A DNA stretch of 35,280 bases from Candidatus Rokuibacteriota bacterium (GTDB lineage Bacteria > Methylomirabilota > Methylomirabilia > Rokubacteriales > CSP1-6), in contig VGLJ01000051.1 in assembly GCA_016866775.1 (NCBI GenBank), forward strand, positions 1-35,280, in the 5' to 3' direction. Of the stretch, positions 1 through 7,133 are shown one piece after another. The position numbers and the translations under genes are program-made. Each line of letters begins with the position of its first letter. Positions within the stretch are counted from its first letter, which is position 1. Under the pieces are notes generated by a model. The model ran no database searches. It saw nothing but the letters and a program-made list of their open reading frames with translations, and was not told where the DNA came from.

Positions 1-126
1 GTGAACGTGATCGACGACTGGTCGTGGATCGTGGGCGGCGGCCAGGGGATCGCGCGCGACCCGGAGTCGGGTGCGCTGATGGCCGCCGCCGACCCGCGCC
101 GCGACGGCTATGCCCTGGCGATCTAA
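1..126 (+). CDS. ggt: Gamma-glutamyltransferase, C-terminal end (5' part outside the window)
   Basis: The open frame enters from the left edge and ends at TAA (124-126), giving the last 41 residues of a protein. The stretch GGGQGIARDPESGALMAAAD followed by PRRDG matches the conserved end of the small subunit of gamma-glutamyltranspeptidases, where the final beta-strand lies beside the active site. The family cleaves gamma-glutamyl bonds of glutathione and related compounds, usually in the periplasm. The N-terminal nucleophile threonine and the large subunit are outside the window, so activity cannot be judged. The gene converges on the ferritin-like gene and the two stop codons overlap in the bases CTAA (123-126). 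Confidence 0.8.
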   Translation: MNVIDDWSWIVGGGQGIARDPESGALMAAADPRRDGYALAI

Positions 127-770
127 TGAGTCTCGACGCGCGCGCGGTGGTGGCGGTACGCGTTGAAGATGCGCTCGTTCATCTCGACGCACGCGGCGCG
201 GGCGGCGGTCTGGCGCGATGGCGAATCGCAGAGCAGCGTCAACGCGCGGCGGCCGATCGCTGCGTGCTTGTACTCGTCGGGGAGGATCGCGGTCTCGTAG
301 AGCTTCGCGGTCTCCGGATCGACGTCCCGACCCAGCGCGATCAGCGTCTCGAACCCCTCGCAGGATTGCGTCTCGCCGGCGAACTGGAACATCGCGAGCT
401 TCTCCCACGTCGGGCGCGCGCGGCACGCGACGAGCCAGTCGAAGAGCGCTTCCCATTCGGGGAGCGGGCGGAAGCCGTCCGGATCCTCGCCGAGGTCGAT
501 CATCCGCTGGCGGAGCAGGCGATAGTGGCGATGCTCGTCGTCGAGCTGGCCGGGGAGGAGGGACTGCATCTCGCGCTCCGGCACGTGCGGGAGCCACGCC
601 GCGATCAGCTCGACGGAGCGCAGCTCGTTGTAGACGCCCTGCCGCATCCGCGCGCGGAGCTGCGCGAGGCGAACCGCGGGGGAGGCGTCGGGATCCTGCC
701 GGACGTCGCGTCCGCGCCAGAACGCTGCGTTCTCGTCGGCGAGCGCGCGCACGAAATCGCGCGGGTCCAT
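123..770 (-). CDS. Ferritin-like diiron protein, unknown substrate
   Basis: The 215-residue protein is predicted all-helical and has the four-helix diiron pattern: an acidic helix around E49/E54, an ExxH at E79-H82 (DDEHRHY), acidic residues at E133/E138, and a second ExxH at E166-H169 (DEYKHA). This is the ligand layout of ferritin-like oxygenases and related proteins, such as MiaE-type tRNA hydroxylases and rubrerythrin relatives. The substrate cannot be told from sequence. I chose the ATG at 768-770, which opens MDPRDFVRAL; the longer frame upstream is low-complexity shadow of the neighbouring gene. It lies 10 bases downstream of the DUF3047 gene on the same strand and is probably co-transcribed with it. 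Confidence 0.75.
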   Translation of the reverse strand: MDPRDFVRALADENAAFWRGRDVRQDPDASPAVRLAQLRARMRQGVYNELRSVELIAAWLPHVPEREMQSLLPGQLDDEHRHYRLLRQRMIDLGEDPDGFRPLPEWEALFDWLVACRARPTWEKLAMFQFAGETQSCEGFETLIALGRDVDPETAKLYETAILPDEYKHAAIGRRALTLLCDSPSRQTAARAACVEMNERIFNAYRHHRARVETH

Positions 771-780
771 CGCCGAAGGC

Positions 781-1452
781 CTACTGCCGGCGGAAGGCGA
801 TCGGTCCGATGAAGGCTTCGGCGTACGAGTTGGTGTCGTTCGAGTCGATCGCGATCGAGACGACGGCGGGGTTGTCCGCGTCCTCGCCGTAGACCCGCTT
901 GAAGTCGTCACGCACGTTGCGCCGTTCGGTGAACCACTTGCCGGCCTCGGCGGTGCCCGAGCGCACGACGATGTACGTCACCATCCCGGTCTTCTCGCTC
1001 TTGCACGTGGTCCCGACCGGCTGCGTGGTGTCCCACACGTAGCCGATGATCCGCGAGCGCACCTGCTCCGGGAACCGCGGCCACAGCACGAACACCTGGC
1101 CCGCCTGGTCGTCGGTGGCCTTCACGCAGGAGTTGCCGCCCTTCGGCAGCGCCACCATCTTCCAGCTCCACTCGAGGACCGGCGTGTCCTTCAGGTTGAC
1201 CTTGCCCTTCACTTCCCTGTTGATCGTGGAGCCTTCGTTCTTGCTCTTGAGATGCAGGACCTTCTTGCCGCCGTCTTCCGCGACGGTGATGTCGTACGCG
1301 GGGCTGCCCCACTGCTGCCCCTTCCATTCGGGAGGGATCCCCTTGTGGCCGACCGGCGCCTTCGACCAGTCCTCGACCACGAAGTGGTCGGATGCCCACG
1401 CGGCGGCGGCGAAGAGGACGACGAGTGTGGCGGCGGCGAGGCGAGATCGCAT
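781..1452 (-). CDS. Secreted DUF3047 family protein
   Basis: This 223-residue protein begins with a signal peptide (MRSRLAAATLVVLFAAAAWA, then SDHF), so it is exported to the periplasm. The mature part has the features of the DUF3047 family: an early VEDWSKAP segment, a beta-rich core with LEWSWKM, and a late DDFKRVYGED followed by VSIAIDSNDTNS. DUF3047 is an all-beta domain of unknown role found in many proteobacteria-like genomes. The start is the ATG at 1450-1452, placing the signal peptide at residue 1. It is divergent from the S4 gene, with 21 bases between the two starts. Confidence 0.8.
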   Translation of the reverse strand: MRSRLAAATLVVLFAAAAWASDHFVVEDWSKAPVGHKGIPPEWKGQQWGSPAYDITVAEDGGKKVLHLKSKNEGSTINREVKGKVNLKDTPVLEWSWKMVALPKGGNSCVKATDDQAGQVFVLWPRFPEQVRSRIIGYVWDTTQPVGTTCKSEKTGMVTYIVVRSGTAEAGKWFTERRNVRDDFKRVYGEDADNPAVVSIAIDSNDTNSYAEAFIGPIAFRRQ

Positions 1453-1473
1453 GGGCGCTATCATACCGTGCGC

Positions 1474-1845
1474 ATGGAATCGCCCGTCGCGATGCGCATC
1501 GACAAATGGCTCTGGGCGGCGCGCGCGTTCAAGACGCGCAGCATCGCCGCCGACGCGTGCGACGGCGGGAAGGTGGACGTGAACGGCGAGGCGGCGAAAC
1601 CGGCGAAGCAGGTGCGGCCCGGCGATCACGTCGAGATTACGGTCGTGGGCGGCCGACGGATTCTGAAGGTCATCGCGCTTTCCGAGCGCCGCGGGCCGGC
1701 GCCCGAAGCGCGTCTTCTCTATGACGATCTAACGCCACCTGCGCCGCCCAGGATCCGCCAGGCGAAGCCGCCGTACCGCGCGGCCGGCGCGGGCCGACCG
1801 ACCAAGCGCGAGCGGCGCGAGATCGATCGGCTGCGCGGGGTGTAG
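1474..1845 (+). CDS. hslR: S4-domain RNA-binding protein (HslR/Hsp15-like)
   Basis: The 123-residue protein starts with the S4 signature MRIDKWLWAARAFKTRS and continues with DGGKVDVNGEAAKPAKQVRPGD, the RNA-binding fold of Hsp15. In E. coli Hsp15 binds stalled 50S subunits carrying peptidyl-tRNA and helps recycle them. The C-terminal third (PPYRAAGAGRPTKRERREID) is basic, as in the family, where a positive tail contacts rRNA. The start is ATG 1474; the ATG at 1492 (MRIDKW) is an equally possible start and is closer to the family's usual N-terminus. A TATCAT hexamer at 1459-1464 lies nine bases before 1474, suggesting a very short or absent leader. Confidence 0.85.
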   Translation: MESPVAMRIDKWLWAARAFKTRSIAADACDGGKVDVNGEAAKPAKQVRPGDHVEITVVGGRRILKVIALSERRGPAPEARLLYDDLTPPAPPRIRQAKPPYRAAGAGRPTKRERREIDRLRGV

Positions 1846-1847
1846 GT

Positions 1848-2171
1848 ACCGTCGCACCCGTGCGCTTCTGGAGCTCCGACACGTCACCGGTGTGATCGCC
1901 GTGGCCGTGCGTGACGAGGATGACGTCGACCTTGCCGAGCTTGTCGAGATCCTTCCAGCCCTGCGGGGTCTTGGGATTGTTGCGGATGAACGGATCGATG
2001 ACGATGACCTTCCCGGCGGTGCTCGTCACGCCAGTGCACCTGCACCTTGCCGGGCGCCGGCGCGCCGCCCGCCGTGGGCGCGGGAGCGGTCGCGGTGGCG
2101 CAGCCACCCGCCGCGATCGTGAAGGTGAGCGCGCCACCGGCCTTCATGAAATCTCGGCGGTCGATATTCAT
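1848..2171 (-). pseudogene. Broken metallo-beta-lactamase-fold hydrolase with twin-arginine signal
   Basis: The reading frame opens at ATG 2169-2171 with a good Shine-Dalgarno (GAGGAGG on the minus strand) and a twin-arginine plus lipoprotein-like leader (MNIDRRDFMKAGGALTF, then GGCATATAP). Near 2028-2034 the frame is lost after GKVQVHW and resumes one frame over as VTSTAGKVIVIDPF, leading to the metal-binding motif THGHGDHTGD. Compared with the family, the segment between the two pieces (normally about seven residues) is missing, so a small deletion is likely. The homology stops at RTGATV near 1848, next to the S4 gene stop, so most of the metallo-hydrolase domain is gone. Both lesions make this a remnant. 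Confidence 0.75.
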
Positions 2172-2221
2172 GGGATGATCCTCCTCGGCGCGAGACGTTA
2201 TCTCGTGTGAGAGGGAACGGC

Positions 2222-3004
2222 ATGACGACACAGACGTACGACTGGACGACGCTGGCCGACGGGCTCAACCGCTATCTCCGGCTGCGCTCCATCCCGATCG
2301 GCATGAAGCTCTTCGAGACCGTCGAGGCGATGGAAGCGATCCCGAAGATCCGCCGGCCGAAGGCGAAGCACACGACCGATCAGATCGTGGCGCAGGCGCG
2401 CCAGCTCGGCTGGACCGTCGGCATCACGATGGCCGACCTCATCGGCGCGCAGTGCGGCGCCGTCATCGGTCTCCATCCGCAGGACGACGAGTGGCTCTCG
2501 GGCAAGCGCATGGCCGGCGTGTGGTTCAAGACGCAGGAAGACGCGAGCCTCCACCAGCATGCGATGGACGTGGTGCCGCACGGCCGCTACCGCGCGATGG
2601 CGGTGTCGCCGCTCACGTCCGGGCGCCTCGATCCTCCGGACATCTGCCTCATCTACGGCACGCCGGGCCAGATGATCTTCTTCATCAACGGGCTCCAGTG
2701 GTCCGGCTACAGGAAGATGAGCTTCACGTCGGTCGGCGAGTCGGCGTGTGCCGACTCGTGGGGCAAGGCGCTGAAGACCGGCGAGCCCGCGCTGACGATT
2801 CCGTGCTACGCCGAGCGGCGCTACGGCGGGGTCGCCGACGACGAGCTCCTGATGGCGATTCCCCCGCGCTATCTCCCCACGGTCCTCGAGGGGCTCGCCG
2901 CGCTCGACAAGAACGGCCTCCGCTATCCGATTCCTCCCTACGGCATCCAGTCGGACGCCGGCGCCGGCCTCGCCGTGAGCTATGCCGAGAAGGAGAAGCG
3001 TTAG
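2222..3004 (+). CDS. DUF169 family protein
   Basis: The 260-residue product carries the DUF169 hallmarks: an N-terminal YLRLRSIPIGMKLFETVEAM segment, a CGAVIGLHP stretch, the VSPLTSGRLDPPDICLIYGT block, and GESACADSW followed by IPCYAERRYGG with conserved cysteines. DUF169 proteins are widespread in anaerobes and metagenomic lineages; their biochemical role is not established. The ATG at 2222 is preceded by a GAGAGGGA ribosome-binding site at 2210-2217, which decides against the ATG at 2207. It is divergent from the broken hydrolase; the 50-bp gap contains a small inverted repeat, CGAGA at 2191-2195 and TCTCG at 2201-2205. It lies just upstream of the first B12 riboswitch. Confidence 0.8.
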   Translation: MTTQTYDWTTLADGLNRYLRLRSIPIGMKLFETVEAMEAIPKIRRPKAKHTTDQIVAQARQLGWTVGITMADLIGAQCGAVIGLHPQDDEWLSGKRMAGVWFKTQEDASLHQHAMDVVPHGRYRAMAVSPLTSGRLDPPDICLIYGTPGQMIFFINGLQWSGYRKMSFTSVGESACADSWGKALKTGEPALTIPCYAERRYGGVADDELLMAIPPRYLPTVLEGLAALDKNGLRYPIPPYGIQSDAGAGLAVSYAEKEKR

Positions 3005-3014
3005 CGCCCCCTCG

Positions 3015-3043
3015 TTGCGACGCCCCGGAGATCCTGTTAGGCT
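3015..3043 (+). promoter_or_regulatory. Likely promoter of the first B12 unit
   Basis: TTGCGA at 3015-3020 and TAGGCT at 3038-3043 are separated by exactly 17 bases, the standard sigma-70 spacing. Transcription would begin near 3050, a few bases before the P1 stem of the cobalamin riboswitch at 3056. The same geometry recurs upstream of the tRNA gene and of the gene at 30570. Confidence 0.5.
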
Positions 3044-3055
3044 TTCCAGGTTGTT

Positions 3056-3217
3056 CGCGCCCGGGATGCCTCACGCGAGGCCCAGGGAAGGCGGTGTGAA
3101 GCCGCCGCGACCCCGTCACTGTAATCGGGGACGAAACCCGCGAAGGCCACTGGCCAGTCGGCCGGGAAGGCGCGGGGAGTAGGACGATCCGAGAGCCAGG
3201 AGACCTGCCCGGGCGCG
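3056..3217 (+). ncRNA. Cobalamin (adenosylcobalamin) riboswitch controlling cobU-btuD
   Basis: The canonical elements are all visible in order: GGGAAGGCGGTGTGAAGCCG (from 3084), GTCACTGTAATC (3115-3126), GAAGGCCACTG (3142-3152), GGGAAGGCGCGGG (3163-3175) and the B12 box GAGCCAGGAGACCTGCC (3193-3209). A perfect 10-bp P1 stem closes it (3056-3065 with 3208-3217). The element ends 36 bases before the cobU ATG, which fits control of translation initiation or of early termination. No T-tract terminator is obvious. Confidence 0.95.
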
Positions 3218-3253
3218 CCAGACCCTTCACCGGTCTTCGAGGGAGGACCCGGG

Positions 3254-3802
3254 ATGTCGTCGCTCTTCATTCTCGGCGGTGCGCGCAGCGGCAAGAGCCG
3301 GCACGCGATCGCCGCGCACCCGCGTCGCGCTCGCGTCGCGTTCGTCGCCACCGCGCACGCCGGGGACGGCGACATGGCCGCGCGCATCGCGCGCCACCGC
3401 GCCGAGCGTCCCGCGCACTGGACGACGGTCGAGGAGCCGTTCGACGTGCCCGCACGGCTCGCCACGCTGCGCGGGATCGACGCGGCGATCGTCGACTGCG
3501 TCACCGTCTGGATCGCCAATCGCGTGCTGCGCGGCGATGCCGACGACGCGATCCTCGCCGGCGGCGAGGCGCTCGCCAAGGTCGTCTCCGACGCGCCGTT
3601 CGACGTCACCCTCGTCTCCAACGAAGTCGGCGAAGGTGTGCATCCCGAGACGGCGGTCGGGCTGCGCTTTCGCGATCTGCTCGGCATCGTGAATCAGCGA
3701 CTGGCCGCGGCGTGCGATGGCGCGGTGCTGATGGTCGCCGGGCTCCCGCTCACGCTGAAGACGCCACCTCCTGTACGGCATGTCGATCAACAGGCTCCGT
3801 GA
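3254..3802 (+). CDS. cobU: Adenosylcobinamide kinase / adenosylcobinamide-phosphate guanylyltransferase
   Basis: The 182-residue protein phosphorylates adenosylcobinamide and then transfers GMP to give adenosylcobinamide-GDP, the acceptor for nucleotide loop assembly. The P-loop is at the extreme N-terminus (GGARSGKS), followed by VAFVATA and IARHRAERP, with the active-site histidine region in HRAERPAHW, then VDCVTVW and the late VSNEVGEGVHPETAVGLRFR, all standard for CobU/CobP. The ATG at 3254 follows the riboswitch and a GGGAGGA-like site (3240-3245). Its last 23 bases overlap cobT, so the two are translationally coupled. Being the first gene behind the riboswitch, it should be repressed by adenosylcobalamin. 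Confidence 0.95.
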   Translation: MSSLFILGGARSGKSRHAIAAHPRRARVAFVATAHAGDGDMAARIARHRAERPAHWTTVEEPFDVPARLATLRGIDAAIVDCVTVWIANRVLRGDADDAILAGGEALAKVVSDAPFDVTLVSNEVGEGVHPETAVGLRFRDLLGIVNQRLAAACDGAVLMVAGLPLTLKTPPPVRHVDQQAP

Positions 3803-4838
3803 GGCGATCACGGCGCCCGACGAGGGCGCCGCGGTCGCCGCTCGCCGGCATCTCGACGCGCTGACGAAGCCGCCCGGGAGCCTCGGACGGCTGGAGGATC
3901 TCGCCGTCCGTCTCGCCGTGCTGCGCGGCGGCGCGCCGCGCGTCGAGCAGCCGGTCGTGTTCGTGTTCGCCGGCGACCACGGGATCGTCGCCGAAGGCGT
4001 CAGCGCGTACCCGCAGACCGTCACCGCGCAGATGGTCGAGAACTTCCTCGCGGGCGGCGCCGCGATCAACGTGCTCGCGCGGCAGGCGGGCGCCCGGGTC
4101 GTGGTCGCGGACTTCGGAGTGGCGATGCCCGTGCTGCCGAATGCCGAGGCGCACGATCTCGCGCGCGTTCGCATCGCGCCGGGGACCGCGAACATGGCGG
4201 TGGGGCCGGCGATGTCGCACGCGCAGGCGATCGCCGCGATCGAAGCGGGCGCCGCGCTGGCCGAAGACGCCGCCGAGCGTGGCGCGGACCTGTTCGCCAT
4301 CGGAGAGATGGGGATCGGCAACACGACCGCGGCGAGCGCGATCACCGCGGCGGTCACCGGCGCCGCGCCCGACGACGTGACCGGGCGCGGGACCGGCGTC
4401 GACGACGCGACGTGGCGGCGCAAGATCGACGTCGTCGGCCGCGCGCTCGCGATCAATCGTCCCGATCCGCGCGAGGGCCTCGCGGTCCTCGCGGCGCTCG
4501 GCGGCTTCGAGATCGCCGGGCTCGTCGGCGTGATCCTCGCGGCCGCGGCGCGGCGCGTGCCCGTCGCCGTCGACGGCTTCATCGCGACGAGCGCCGCGCT
4601 CGTCGCGGTCACGCTGGCGCCGGCCGCACGACACGCGCTGTTCGCGGCGCACCGCTCGGCGGAGCCCGGGCACGCGGTCGCGCTGCGGCATCTCGCACTC
4701 GAGCCGTATCTCGACCTCGGTCTGCGGCTCGGTGAAGGAACGGGCGCCGCGCTCTTCATCCACCTCGCGCGCGCCGCCGCGCGGATCTACGGCGAGATGG
4801 CGACGTTCAAGTCCGCGGGCGTGGACGGGCGGCTGTGA
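3780..4838 (+). CDS. cobT: Nicotinate-nucleotide--dimethylbenzimidazole phosphoribosyltransferase
   Basis: This 352-residue enzyme makes alpha-ribazole phosphate, or an analogue with another lower base, from nicotinate mononucleotide and a free base. Family markers are LTKPPGSLGRLEDLA near the N-terminus, the VFVFAGDHGIVAEGVSAYP segment, the EMGIGNTTAAS motif and the catalytic glutamate in LRLGEGTGAAL (E319, equivalent to Salmonella E317). Length is typical. The ATG at 3780 overlaps the end of cobU. Its stop overlaps the GTG start of cobB by four bases (GTGA, 4835-4838). CobS, the partner that joins ribazole to cobinamide-GDP, is not in this window. Confidence 0.96.
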   Translation: MSINRLREAITAPDEGAAVAARRHLDALTKPPGSLGRLEDLAVRLAVLRGGAPRVEQPVVFVFAGDHGIVAEGVSAYPQTVTAQMVENFLAGGAAINVLARQAGARVVVADFGVAMPVLPNAEAHDLARVRIAPGTANMAVGPAMSHAQAIAAIEAGAALAEDAAERGADLFAIGEMGIGNTTAASAITAAVTGAAPDDVTGRGTGVDDATWRRKIDVVGRALAINRPDPREGLAVLAALGGFEIAGLVGVILAAAARRVPVAVDGFIATSAALVAVTLAPAARHALFAAHRSAEPGHAVALRHLALEPYLDLGLRLGEGTGAALFIHLARAAARIYGEMATFKSAGVDGRL

Positions 4839-6256
4839 GGGCGCTCGTCATCGCGGGGGTGGCGAGCGGCGTCGGCAAGACCACGGTGACGCTCGGCCTC
4901 ATGGCGGCGCTCCGCCGCCGCGGGCTCGCGGTGCAGGCGTTCAAGGTCGGGCCCGACTTCATCGACCCCGCCTTCCACGCGCTCGTGACCGGCCGGCCGT
5001 CATACACGCTCGACGGCTGGATGTGCGGGCGCGAGGCCGTGCGCGCGACCGTCGCGCGCCACGCCGCGGATGCGGACATCGCGATCATCGAGGGCATGAT
5101 GGGCTGCTTCGACGGCATCGATGGTACGAGCGACGACGGCTCGACCGCGCAGATCGCGAAGTGGCTCGGCGCGCCCGTGATCCTCGTGGTCGACGCGGGC
5201 GCCGCGTCGCGCAGCGTCGCCGCCGTGGTCCTCGGCTGCGAGACGTTCGACCCGGCGCTCGACGTCGCCGGCGTGATCGCGAACAACACCGGCGGCGCGA
5301 TCCACGCCCGCTGGGTCCAGGACGCGATCGCTTCGCGCTGTCGCGCCGTGCCTCTCGGCGCGCTCGGTCGCGATGCCGCGCTCGTGTTACCCGAGCGCCA
5401 CCTGGGCCTGGTGACCGCGGCGGAAGGCCCACTGACCCCGGCTCATCAGACAAGGCTCGCGGAAGCGATCGACCGTGCCGTCGATGTCGACCGGCTGCTG
5501 AGGCTCGCGAGCGCCGCGGAGGGCGAGGGCCGGACGGGCCCAGGGGATGCCCGGCCTCCTGTCCTCGCAGAGCCTGCGGATGTCGGCCGGGCATCCCCCG
5601 GGCCCGTCCGGCCCTCGCCCTCCGCGGCGCGGATCGCGGTCGCCCGCGACATCGCGTTCCAGTTCTACTACGAAGAAAATCTCGCGCTGCTCCGCGAAGC
5701 CGGCGCCGAGCTCGTGTTCTGGAGTCCGGAGACCGACCCGGACGTCCCGGACGCCGACGGCCTGTACTTCGGCGGCGGGTATCCGGAGCTCCGCGCGAAG
5801 GCGCTCTCCACCAACGTCGCGGTGCGGCGCGGTGTCCGCGCGTTCATCGAGCGCGGTGGTCCGGTGTACGCCGAGTGCGGCGGGCTCATGTACCTCGCGG
5901 AGACGCTCGAGGATCCGGAAGGCGGCGTTTACGAGATGGTCGGCGTGCTGCCGGCGGCGGTCCGCATGCGCCCGCGCACGCTCAGCCTCGGCTACGCGAC
6001 GGTGACGACGACCGCGCCGTCGATCCTCGGGCCGGCGGGGACGGTCGCGCGCGGACACGAGTTCCACTACTCGACGCTCGAGCGCGTGCCGCTCTCGGTG
6101 CCGCGCGCGTACCGCCTCACCGACGCGCGTGGCGGCGAGCGTGTCGAGGGCTATCAGATCGGCAGCGCGCTCTCGAGCTACGTCCACCTGCACTTCGCGT
6201 CGAACCCGTCGGTCGCCGAGGCGTTCGTCCGGGCGTGCGCGGGAGCCCGCGCGTGA
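4835..6256 (+). CDS. cbiA: Cobyrinate a,c-diamide synthase with an in-frame palindromic insertion
   Basis: The 473-residue ATP- and glutamine-dependent amidase (CbiA/CobB) adds amide groups to the a and c side chains of cobyrinate or hydrogenobyrinate. The N-terminal half is a dethiobiotin-synthetase-like domain: P-loop GVASGVGKTT (residues 8-17), FKVGPDFIDP, then EGMMGCFDG. The C-terminal half is a class I glutamine amidotransferase with the nucleophile C348 in VYAECGGLMYL and GHEFHYS. The two domains are joined by about 40 extra residues (226-266) encoded by a 120-bp inverted repeat (5511-5630) that keeps the frame, so the enzyme is probably still active. The start is GTG at 4835, overlapping the cobT stop; the stop overlaps the btuF GTG. 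Confidence 0.95.
   Translation: MRALVIAGVASGVGKTTVTLGLMAALRRRGLAVQAFKVGPDFIDPAFHALVTGRPSYTLDGWMCGREAVRATVARHAADADIAIIEGMMGCFDGIDGTSDDGSTAQIAKWLGAPVILVVDAGAASRSVAAVVLGCETFDPALDVAGVIANNTGGAIHARWVQDAIASRCRAVPLGALGRDAALVLPERHLGLVTAAEGPLTPAHQTRLAEAIDRAVDVDRLLRLASAAEGEGRTGPGDARPPVLAEPADVGRASPGPVRPSPSAARIAVARDIAFQFYYEENLALLREAGAELVFWSPETDPDVPDADGLYFGGGYPELRAKALSTNVAVRRGVRAFIERGGPVYAECGGLMYLAETLEDPEGGVYEMVGVLPAAVRMRPRTLSLGYATVTTTAPSILGPAGTVARGHEFHYSTLERVPLSVPRAYRLTDARGGERVEGYQIGSALSSYVHLHFASNPSVAEAFVRACAGARA
5511..5630 (+). repeat. 120-bp near-perfect inverted repeat inserted in frame in cbiA
   Basis: Left arm 5511-5556 and right arm 5585-5630 are reverse complements over 46 bases, with one mismatch (A5542 against C5599). 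The 28-base spacer (5557-5584) can fold further through CGCAG and CTGCG, so the whole unit is one long hairpin or cruciform. The length is exactly 40 codons. Because it is a palindrome, both strands read open and give similar peptides in corresponding frames (EGEGRTGPGDARP near the start, ASPGPVRPSPSA near the end). It ends with GCCCTCCGC (5617-5625), shared with the repeats near 18974 and 25263. It interrupts no catalytic segment. Confidence 0.9.
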
Positions 6257-7131
6257 CGCGCGCGGTGACGCTGGCGCTGCTCTTCGCGCTCGCGCTCCCG
6301 GGCGCGGCCCCCGCGTACACCGTGCGCGACATGCACGGGCACGAGATCGTGCTCGCGGCGCCGCCGCGGCGGATCGTGTCGCTCGTCCCGAGCGCCACCG
6401 AGACGATCTTCGCGCTCGGCGGCGAGGATCGCCTCGTCGGCCGCACCGACTTCTGCGACTACCCGCCCGCCGCGCGCGCGAAGACGAGCGTGGGCGGCAT
6501 GATCAATCCCAGTCTCGAAGCGATCGTCGCGCTCAAGCCCGACCTCGTGATCGTCACCCGCTCCGGCAACAGCGAGGAGACCTTCAAGCGGCTCGCGCGC
6601 CTGAAGATCCCCGTCTACCAGGTCGGCGCCGAGCGGATGGCGGAGGTGAAGGACGTCACGCGCCGCCTCGCGGCGCTCACCGGGCGCGAGGCCGCCGTCG
6701 CCCCGCTGCTCGACGCCATCGACCGCCGCGTGGCGGCGGTGCGCGAGGCCGTCAAGTCCCACGGGCGCCCGCGCGTGCTGTACGTGCTGTGGCCCGATCC
6801 GCTGATCGTCCCCGGCCGCCGCGCGCTCGTGACCGAGCTCATCGACATCGCCGGCGGCGACAGCCTCACCGCCACGGACGCCGCCGACTATCCGCGCTAC
6901 AGCCTCGAGGCGGCCGTGGCGAAGAGCCCGGAGGTGATCGTGCTCGCCAACCACGGCAGCAAGAGCGGGCCGATCGCGATCGATCGCTGGCGCCGGCTCA
7001 CGAGCCTCCCCGCGATCAGGACCGACCGCGTCCACTCCGTCGACGGAAACCTCATGCATCGCTACGGGCCGCGGGTGCTCGACGGCCTCGAGCAGCTCGC
7101 GCGCGCCATCCATCCCGAGGCGTTTCGTTGA
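6253..7131 (+). CDS. btuF: Periplasmic corrinoid-binding protein of the B12 ABC importer
   Basis: The 292-residue protein has a signal peptide (MTRAVTLALLFALALPGAAPA) and the two-lobed helical-backbone fold of class III binding proteins: RIVSLVPSATETIFALGG near the start, VGRTDFCDYPP, LKPDLVIV and a C-terminal lobe ending in DGLEQLARAIHP. These match BtuF, which delivers vitamin B12 and other corrinoids to BtuCD. The start is GTG 6253, overlapping the cbiA stop by four bases. Position within a riboswitch-controlled cob operon and directly before btuC and btuD supports corrinoids over iron-siderophores as the ligand. Confidence 0.92.
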   Translation: MTRAVTLALLFALALPGAAPAYTVRDMHGHEIVLAAPPRRIVSLVPSATETIFALGGEDRLVGRTDFCDYPPAARAKTSVGGMINPSLEAIVALKPDLVIVTRSGNSEETFKRLARLKIPVYQVGAERMAEVKDVTRRLAALTGREAAVAPLLDAIDRRVAAVREAVKSHGRPRVLYVLWPDPLIVPGRRALVTELIDIAGGDSLTATDAADYPRYSLEAAVAKSPEVIVLANHGSKSGPIAIDRWRRLTSLPAIRTDRVHSVDGNLMHRYGPRVLDGLEQLARAIHPEAFR

Positions 7132-7133
7132 AC

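Noticed and set aside
5387-6193. Minus-strand open frame across the palindrome in cbiA
   Set aside because: It is open mainly because the palindrome reads the same on both strands and the DNA is GC-rich; the conserved CbiA frame on the plus strand is the real gene.
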